Assembly (NCBI GenBank): GCA_045106295.1
Contig: JBGCEI010000058.1
Location: 1 to 18,057, forward strand
Direction of reading: 5' to 3'
DNA: 18,057 bases
Origin: WTJX01 sp045106295
GTDB lineage: Bacteria; Bacteroidota; Bacteroidia; Cytophagales; JAAEPT01
The translations under genes were made by a program, and so were the position numbers. Of this stretch, positions 13,611 to 18,057 are shown in pieces; position 1 is the stretch's first letter, and every line of letters begins with the position of its first letter. A model generated the notes under the pieces. It was given only the letters and a program-made list of their open reading frames with translations. It ran no database searches and was not told where the DNA came from.

Positions 13611-14741
13611 TTACAGTTTAATAGTTAATTTTTGGACCATTACGTTTTTCCAACTGGCAAATGTCCCGTCAATAATTCGCCTTCGGGCTTCTTTTACTAG
13701 CCAAAGGTAAAATCTTAAATTATGAATGGAAGCTATCTGGGCCGCTAATCTTTCTTTAGAAATAGTTAAATGACGTAGGTAGGCTTTGCTATAAAAGGTA
13801 TCTACGTAACCTCCTAAATTAACGTCTATGGGAGAAAAATCATCTTTCCATTTTTCGTTTTTAATGTTAATCACTCCTTCGCTGGTGAACAACATTCCAT
13901 TTCTAGCGTTACGGGTTGGCATTACGCAGTCAAACATATCTATACCTAAAGCAATGCATTCTAGTAGGTTAGCGGGAGTTCCTACTCCCATTAGATAGCG
14001 TGGTTTGTCTTTTGGAAGAACAGAGGTAACTACATCTGTCATAGCATACATTTCTTCATGCGGCTCTCCTACAGAAAGTCCTCCTATGGCATTGGCTACA
14101 CAATCAAAAGAGGCTACTTTCTCTGCTGACTGTTTTCTTAAGTCTTCGTAAGTACTTCCTTGAATGATTGGAAACAAATGTTGTTGATAACCGTATTTAG
14201 CTTCTGTTTTTTTGAATTGTTCGATACACCTTTTTAACCAACGATGTGTCATGTGCATGGATTTTCGTGCATAGTTGTACTCACAAGGGTAGGGTGTACA
14301 TTCATCAAATGCCATAATGATATCTGCTCCTATGGTTCGTTGTACGTCGATAGCATATTCTGGTGTGAAGGTGTGCATACTACCGTCGATATGAGATTTG
14401 AAGGTTACTCCTTTCTCGTTGATCTTTCTACTATTGGCTAATGAATAAACTTGATAGCCTCCACTATCTGTAAGAATTGGCTTCTTCCATCCGTTAAAGG
14501 CGTGTAGTCCTCCCGCTTTTTCTAATACATCTAAACCTGGACGTAAATAAAGGTGATAGGTATTTCCTAGAATAATTTGTGCTTCTATGTCATCTTCTAA
14601 CTCTCGTTGATGTACTGCTTTTACGGTTGATGCAGTCCCTACGGGCATAAAGATAGGTGTCTCTATTGGACCATGGTCGGTCTGAATCACTCCTGCTCTA
14701 GCAGAGGATTTTGAGTCTGTGTGTTGTAAATTGAATTTCAT
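13611..14741 (-). CDS. tgt: tRNA-guanine transglycosylase (queuosine biosynthesis)
   Basis: Tgt exchanges guanine at the wobble position 34 of GUN-anticodon tRNAs for preQ1. From ATG 14741 the protein has 376 residues, close to the usual size. The active-site parts are intact: TDSGGYQVYSLA 91-102 with the general acid/base Asp92, AFDECTP 144-150, GGLSVGEP 220-227 and MFDCVMPTRNARNG 269-282 with the nucleophile Asp271. The zinc site is not: where the family has three cysteines, Leu309, Gly311 and Asp314 stand, and only His340 (ASIHNLRFY) remains. The frame extends upstream to 14792, but the probable promoter box at 14777-14770 lies in that extension and homologues begin at MKFNLQHTD. It leads a tight operon with the LPS permease and the rRNA methyltransferase. 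Confidence 0.95.
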   Translation of the reverse strand: MKFNLQHTDSKSSARAGVIQTDHGPIETPIFMPVGTASTVKAVHQRELEDDIEAQIILGNTYHLYLRPGLDVLEKAGGLHAFNGWKKPILTDSGGYQVYSLANSRKINEKGVTFKSHIDGSMHTFTPEYAIDVQRTIGADIIMAFDECTPYPCEYNYARKSMHMTHRWLKRCIEQFKKTEAKYGYQQHLFPIIQGSTYEDLRKQSAEKVASFDCVANAIGGLSVGEPHEEMYAMTDVVTSVLPKDKPRYLMGVGTPANLLECIALGIDMFDCVMPTRNARNGMLFTSEGVINIKNEKWKDDFSPIDVNLGGYVDTFYSKAYLRHLTISKERLAAQIASIHNLRFYLWLVKEARRRIIDGTFASWKNVMVQKLTIKL

Positions 14742-14769
14742 ATTACCTGAAATAGAAAAAATAGAAAGG

Positions 14770-14777
14770 CAAAAATA
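14770..14777 (-). promoter_or_regulatory. Probable tgt promoter (-7 element TATTTTTG)
   Basis: On the minus strand TATTTTTG fits TAnnTTTG exactly and ends 28 bases before the ATG at 14741. No clear -33 TTTG is seen. The spacing matches the other promoters in this window and supports the shorter tgt frame. Confidence 0.5.
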
Positions 14778-15002
14778 GGAAACTCTACGCACTTTAACCC
14801 GAACTATGTACTAGAAATCTATATCAAGATAACCTTATTGCTAGAATGGTGAAATAGCCTTCCTGCTTATTTTATTTAAAACAATACCTACACTTTTACC
14901 GTATAAGACTATTATATCACTCTAACTAAGCCCATGAAATATTAAATAGTATACTTCTTTATATTATTAAATTGTTAACTAAACATCACTTAAATGTTAA
15001 TT

Positions 15003-15010
15003 TATATTCG
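15003..15010 (+). promoter_or_regulatory. Possible promoter of the DUF2252-TSUP pair (TATATTCG)
   Basis: TATATTCG matches TAnnTTTG at five of the six fixed positions and ends 23 bases before the ATG at 15034, in a 292-base AT-rich region with no other recognisable feature. No clear -33 element is present. Confidence 0.35.
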
Positions 15011-15033
15011 TATTTTAAATAAAAACACTTGAA

Positions 15034-16122
15034 ATGAATACTATAAAAAGCATTAGAAAAGATTTTTTTGAAATGAAAGACTTGTTTCTTGAGTCTGACA
15101 GGGGCTATTTTCTTTTTTTTAGAAAAATGGCAATGAATATGCAAGAAATGTTTACTGATATGGTAGACCACAAAAAAATACCTTTGGTCTTTATTCATGG
15201 AAATCCACATATTGAGAATTATACAATCACTAAAAATGGTGCTGGTCTAGTTGATTTTGATAGATCAAGAATTGGTAGCTATTCATGGGATATTGTGCGT
15301 TTCTTATCTTCATTATCACTAAAAAAAGAAGGAAAGTCAAAAGAATTCTTATCCCCTATCGTAACGGAATATTTTAAAGAAGGGTATTTGAGAGGACTTA
15401 ATAGTCCTAATATGGAGTTTAAAGGTATTTCCCAGACTTTAGAAAAGATAGAGTATAAAGTGTGGCATAAGTCGATAACTGATTATTTGGATTCGAATAC
15501 AAAGTGGGTAAAAAAAATGAGAAAGAACTCTGTTTCAACGGATGATAAAGACCTCAACCAACTTGTCAAGCGCTATTTAAAAAGCAGGGAGGATAGTTCT
15601 AAATTTAAAGATTACAAAATAGAAGAAGCTGGAAAGGCGGTAGGCACTTTTGGAAATAGACGTTATTTAGTGGTAATTTCTTACAATGAAAAAGGAAAAA
15701 ACATCAAAAACTTCATTGAGGTAAAAACAGTTTATACAGATAAAGACTCGAAGTATTATTACAACCCTTATAAACACCATGGAATTAGAATGATTAAAGC
15801 GTCTAAAATCTATGCTAAAGGCTTAGAGTTAGGTTTAGGGTATACAACCTACCAAGGAACAGAATATTGGGGAAGAGAAATTCCTTATATGAATGCTAAG
15901 GTTAAGCAAAATTTAAGCTTGCATGAGCAAATAGATATTGCGTACTCTGTAGGAACTCAACTTGCTAAGGGGCATGTAACAACATTACAAAAAGGCGTTA
16001 AAGTCAGTGAATTACAGTCTCATTTCTTAAAGAACTACACTAAATTTGGTAAGATTTCAAAGAAACTGAATTTAGAACTTGAAGAGATTTATCTAGATTG
16101 TAAAAAGAGGGTAAATGAATAG
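15034..16122 (+). CDS. DUF2252 family protein (kinase-like fold)
   Basis: The protein has 362 residues. The pattern is that of DUF2252, a poorly characterised family with a protein-kinase/aminoglycoside-phosphotransferase-like fold. FIHGNPHIENY at 53-63 corresponds to the family's HGDxHxxNF motif. LVDFDRSRIGSYSWDIVRFL at 72-91 corresponds to the DFD and DxxRL motifs. AVGTFGNRRYLVV is at 202-214, a conserved lysine lies in IEVKT at 229, and LAKGHV at 310-315 corresponds to LAxAHA. This copy is divergent: HGNPH replaces HGDxH and the protein is shorter than the usual 400 or more residues. Substrate unknown. The stop overlaps the start of the transporter gene by eight bases, so the two are coupled and likely act together. 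Confidence 0.78.
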   Translation: MNTIKSIRKDFFEMKDLFLESDRGYFLFFRKMAMNMQEMFTDMVDHKKIPLVFIHGNPHIENYTITKNGAGLVDFDRSRIGSYSWDIVRFLSSLSLKKEGKSKEFLSPIVTEYFKEGYLRGLNSPNMEFKGISQTLEKIEYKVWHKSITDYLDSNTKWVKKMRKNSVSTDDKDLNQLVKRYLKSREDSSKFKDYKIEEAGKAVGTFGNRRYLVVISYNEKGKNIKNFIEVKTVYTDKDSKYYYNPYKHHGIRMIKASKIYAKGLELGLGYTTYQGTEYWGREIPYMNAKVKQNLSLHEQIDIAYSVGTQLAKGHVTTLQKGVKVSELQSHFLKNYTKFGKISKKLNLELEEIYLDCKKRVNE

Positions 16123-16849
16123 TGGAGGAATCTTTTTTCTCATTATAGCCATTCTAATAGCCTCTACTTTTTCTGCTATTTTTGGTCTGGCTGGTGGTGC
16201 TATTTCTTTTTCAGCTTTAGTTTGGATTGTCAGTGTAAAAGTAGCTATCCCTGTGCATAGTGGACTACAATCAATCACAAACCTTGCTCGAGTTGTAGCT
16301 TACTTTAAATACATCAATTGGAAAATCACTCTTTCTTATAGCATATTAATTATTCCCGGAGCTTATTTAGGTAGTTTACTATTTGGATATTTTAAAACAG
16401 AGGTACTTCAGATATTAATTGGAATTTTCATTATTATCTCTGTATTTATATCAAACGATAAGCAACAACCGCTCAAAAAATATAAGTTTATACTCTTAGG
16501 TTTTGTTTCTTCTTTTCTAGGTATGATCATAGCCGTTACGGGGCCTTTCATTGCATCTTACTTTAATCTTAACAATATTCAAAAAGAAGAATTAGTAGGC
16601 ACTAAATCAGCTTGCCAAGGAATTGCTCAAGTGATAAAAATCATTGTTTTTTATTCCGTTTTACACTTTGATTTTCAAGAGTATTTGACATTAATACTCC
16701 TTTTAGGAGGTGTGTCTATTTTAGGGACATTCATTGGTAAAAAAATACTATCTAAAATAAGCAACTCCGTTTATAAAAGATTGAATACCATAATTTTAAT
16801 CGTAATAGGAATAAACATGCTTATTAAATCGTTGATTGAACTACTTTAA
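16115..16849 (+). CDS. TSUP/TauE-SafE family membrane transporter
   Basis: This 244-residue integral membrane protein has seven to eight predicted helices in two pseudo-repeats. Visible spans are about 6-24, 30-45, 73-91, 97-113, 124-149, 166-184, 189-208 and 224-241. Family features are the glycine-rich first helix end (FGLAGGAISF, 23-32), the first-repeat signature VHSGLQSITNLARVVAYFKY at 47-66 with a following WK, and the second-repeat GTKSACQGIAQVIK at 162-175. TSUP proteins export or import small organic sulfur or carboxylate anions (sulfite, sulfoacetate, sulfolactate); the substrate here cannot be read from sequence. The start is fixed by the overlap with the DUF2252 gene. A weak AT-rich inverted repeat (CAAAAAT 16852-16858 with ATTTTTG 16868-16874) lies just after the stop. 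Confidence 0.85.
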   Translation: MNSGGIFFLIIAILIASTFSAIFGLAGGAISFSALVWIVSVKVAIPVHSGLQSITNLARVVAYFKYINWKITLSYSILIIPGAYLGSLLFGYFKTEVLQILIGIFIIISVFISNDKQQPLKKYKFILLGFVSSFLGMIIAVTGPFIASYFNLNNIQKEELVGTKSACQGIAQVIKIIVFYSVLHFDFQEYLTLILLLGGVSILGTFIGKKILSKISNSVYKRLNTIILIVIGINMLIKSLIELL

Positions 16850-17023
16850 GACAAAAATACTTCTTGAATTTTTGCTACCCAATTTATAGAACAGTAATAA
16901 TTAAACAACATCAAAAGGCATAATCCAAGGTAATATTGAGGCCAACAGACTCTTTATATTGAAAAAACAGCTGAAAGAAGTGAAATATTTCCTTTGTTTA
17001 TCAAAGTTCTAACATAAATATCA

Positions 17024-17031
17024 TATATTTG
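17024..17031 (+). promoter_or_regulatory. Probable rplU-rpmA promoter (-7 element TATATTTG)
   Basis: TATATTTG is an exact match and ends 26 bases before the rplU ATG. A TTTG at 16993-16996 is 27 bases upstream, longer than the usual 17-23 base spacer, and lies in a small hairpin CTTTG-TTTAT-CAAAG (16992-17006). Confidence 0.55.
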
Positions 17032-17057
17032 CACCCTATTTGAATGACAGAATTAGT

Positions 17058-17372
17058 ATGTACGCAATAGTTGAGATTGCTGGAAAGCAATATAAAGTAG
17101 AAGAAAAGCAAGAGATCTTTGTAGATAGACTTGATGTAAAAGAAGGCGACAAAGTTGACTTTGACAAAGTATTATTAGTTGATAATAAAGGGACTATCTC
17201 AGTAGGAGCACCTACTGTAAGTGGAGCTAAAGTATCTGCTAAAGTAATTACCGACATGGTAAAAGATGACAAGGTAATTGTTTTCAAGAAAAAGAGAAGA
17301 AAAGGATACAGAGTGAAAAACGGTCACAGACAACAATTCACTAAAGTATCAATAGAAAAAATTAAAGCTTAA
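17058..17372 (+). CDS. rplU: 50S ribosomal protein L21 (bL21)
   Basis: The protein has 104 residues, the normal size for bL21, which binds 23S rRNA. The sequence MYAIVEIAGKQYKVEEKQEI at the N-terminus, VDFDKVLLVDN in the middle and the C-terminal basic RRKGYRVKNGHRQQFTKVSI are diagnostic. The start is ATG 17058. The frame could open at a TTG at 17040, adding six residues, but homologues begin at MYAIVEI. rpmA follows after 12 bases, the near-universal rplU-rpmA arrangement. Confidence 0.98.
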   Translation: MYAIVEIAGKQYKVEEKQEIFVDRLDVKEGDKVDFDKVLLVDNKGTISVGAPTVSGAKVSAKVITDMVKDDKVIVFKKKRRKGYRVKNGHRQQFTKVSIEKIKA

Positions 17373-17384
17373 ACCTTAGTAATA

Positions 17385-17648
17385 ATGGCACATAAGAAAG
17401 GAGCTGGTAGCTCAAATAACGGTAGAGAGTCGGAAAGTAAAAGACTAGGAGTTAAAATATTTGGTGGACAAGCTGCTATTGCTGGTAATATACTAGTAAG
17501 ACAGAGAGGAACCGCACATCATCCAGGTAATCATGTAGGAATGGGTAAAGACCATACTTTATTTGCTTTAACTGACGGTGAAGTACAATTCAAAAAAGGA
17601 CAAAAAGGAAAGTCTTACGTGTCTATTTTACCAAGAGAAGTGGTTTAG
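17385..17648 (+). CDS. rpmA: 50S ribosomal protein L27 (bL27)
   Basis: The protein has 87 residues. It begins MAHKKGAGSSNNGRESESKR, so there is no cleavable Firmicutes-type N-terminal extension. The basic N-terminal tail reaches the peptidyl-transferase centre in known structures. QRGTAHHPGNHVGMGKDHTL, around 45-64, and LFALTDGEVQFKKG are diagnostic. A terminator hairpin follows 23 bases after the stop. Confidence 0.98.
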   Translation: MAHKKGAGSSNNGRESESKRLGVKIFGGQAAIAGNILVRQRGTAHHPGNHVGMGKDHTLFALTDGEVQFKKGQKGKSYVSILPREVV

Positions 17649-17671
17649 TAATAACTTACAAAAAAGTTAAA

Positions 17672-17705
17672 AGGGAATGATTTTGATAAATCACTCCCTT
17701 TTTTT
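17672..17705 (+). terminator. Rho-independent terminator of rplU-rpmA
   Basis: A 12-bp stem AGGGAATGATTT (17672-17683) / AAATCACTCCCT (17688-17699) with one A-C mismatch and a TGAT loop is followed by T6 (17700-17705). It lies between rpmA and the convergent beta-barrel gene. The convergent gene's stop is only 18 bases away, so it could also serve the opposite strand, where AAAA lies on the far side (17668-17671). Confidence 0.82.
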
Positions 17706-17722
17706 ATGCTCTTTTTTTAGAG

Positions 17723-18057
17723 TTAGTCTGTAATAGTAAATTTAATTCCTGCAACAAGCCCCGCAAAACTTGCATCATCAACTATATAATATTTGATTTC
17801 AGCATAAGGGATAATCTTAGAGCTAATTTCTATATCCTCCCCCACTCCTAGAGTTGCTCCAAAAAATTCAGATTCTTCTTCTACGCCATTTAACAATCCT
17901 ACTAAAGGAGCGGATAAGCTAGGGTCATCCACTGTTACTTTACTATATAAATAATGAAGCCCTCCAATACCATACAAAACAAATGGACTAACATTTAGTT
18001 GTTTAATAGTATAATTCTCGTCTAAGTTCGATAAATAGCCTTTTACATGTGTGGCAA
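17723..18057 (-). CDS. Outer-membrane beta-barrel protein, C-terminal part only
   Basis: An open frame of 111 codons plus the stop at 17723 runs off the right edge; the start is outside the window. The readable end alternates hydrophobic and polar residues with short turns, in the pattern of beta strands. Examples are NYTIKQLNVSPFVLYGIGGL, HYLYSKVTV, SEFFGATLGVGEDIEISSKI, IPYAEIKYYIVDDASFAGLV and finally AGIKFTITD. This fits an OmpW/OmpX-like or general 'outer membrane beta-barrel protein' of Bacteroidota. A TTG at 17977 could be taken as a start, but coding continues upstream in the same frame without a stop, so it is internal. Function unknown. Confidence 0.72.
   Translation of the reverse strand, partial: ATHVKGYLSNLDENYTIKQLNVSPFVLYGIGGLHYLYSKVTVDDPSLSAPLVGLLNGVEEESEFFGATLGVGEDIEISSKIIPYAEIKYYIVDDASFAGLVAGIKFTITD

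Noticed and set aside
14742..15033. RNA gene or small ORF in the 292-base gap between tgt and the DUF2252 gene
   Set aside because: No tRNA cloverleaf, stable hairpin or coding frame is visible; only two divergent promoter boxes can be supported.
14986..15210. Minus-strand ORF over the DUF2252 start
   Set aside because: It lies antisense to a gene with clear family motifs and has low-complexity Lys/Phe composition.
17723..17977. Complete small protein starting at TTG 17977
   Set aside because: The frame stays open to the right edge with beta-barrel-like sequence upstream of the TTG, so it is the tail of a larger gene.

Overview
The window looks like chromosomal DNA of a low-GC Bacteroidota species, most likely in or near the Flavobacteriales. 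The evidence is of four kinds. Several gene starts carry the Bacteroidota -7 promoter element TAnnTTTG about 25-30 bases upstream. Shine-Dalgarno sequences are almost absent. The protein families are typical of the phylum: an OmpA/PD40/TPR protein, a lipoprotein MsrA, a Tgt without its zinc cysteines, and a stand-alone LptF/LptG permease next to tgt. The local context is mainly housekeeping with a few accessory insertions. Genus cannot be decided from the sequence alone.

Layout, left to right. (1) The 5' end of a lipoprotein msrA leaves the left edge on the minus strand. (2) On the plus strand, yaaA overlaps a DEAD-box RNA helicase by one base, followed by a monomeric NADP isocitrate dehydrogenase with a strong terminator and a small ORF of unknown function. 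(3) On the minus strand come cobA (5866->5099), and queE followed two bases later by an OmpA/PD40 protein (8144->5914). In front of queE there is a compact promoter-hairpin-terminator unit that may be a small RNA or an attenuated leader. (4) Still on the minus strand are an ECF sigma factor with an overlapping membrane protein (probable anti-sigma factor) and a two-gene PIN-domain toxin-antitoxin module with a perfect palindrome at its promoter. (5) A long minus-strand run goes tgt -> LptF/LptG permease -> THUMP rRNA methyltransferase -> NeuD-like acyltransferase -> small Ig-like exported protein. It ends in a near-perfect 47-base inverted repeat that overlaps the last stop codon. (6) On the plus strand, a DUF2252 kinase-like protein overlaps a TauE/SafE-type (TSUP) membrane transporter. 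(7) rplU-rpmA follows with its own promoter and terminator, and converges on the 3' part of an outer-membrane beta-barrel gene that runs off the right edge.

Functional themes: peroxide and oxidative damage (YaaA, MsrA); tRNA queuosine (QueE makes the deazaguanine precursor; Tgt inserts the base in tRNA), though these two genes are in separate transcription units; rRNA maturation and ribosome (DEAD-box helicase, THUMP methyltransferase, L21, L27); envelope (OmpA/PD40 protein, LPS permease, beta-barrel protein). The most promising unexplained items are the queE leader with mutually exclusive hairpins and a dyad over its promoter, the DUF2252-TSUP gene pair, the operator-like palindrome of the toxin-antitoxin module, and the long inverted repeat beside it. 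No CRISPR array, transposase, prophage gene, tRNA or rRNA was seen. No gene-free stretch exceeds about 300 bases; the longest, 14742-15033, holds two divergent promoters and nothing else I can recognise.
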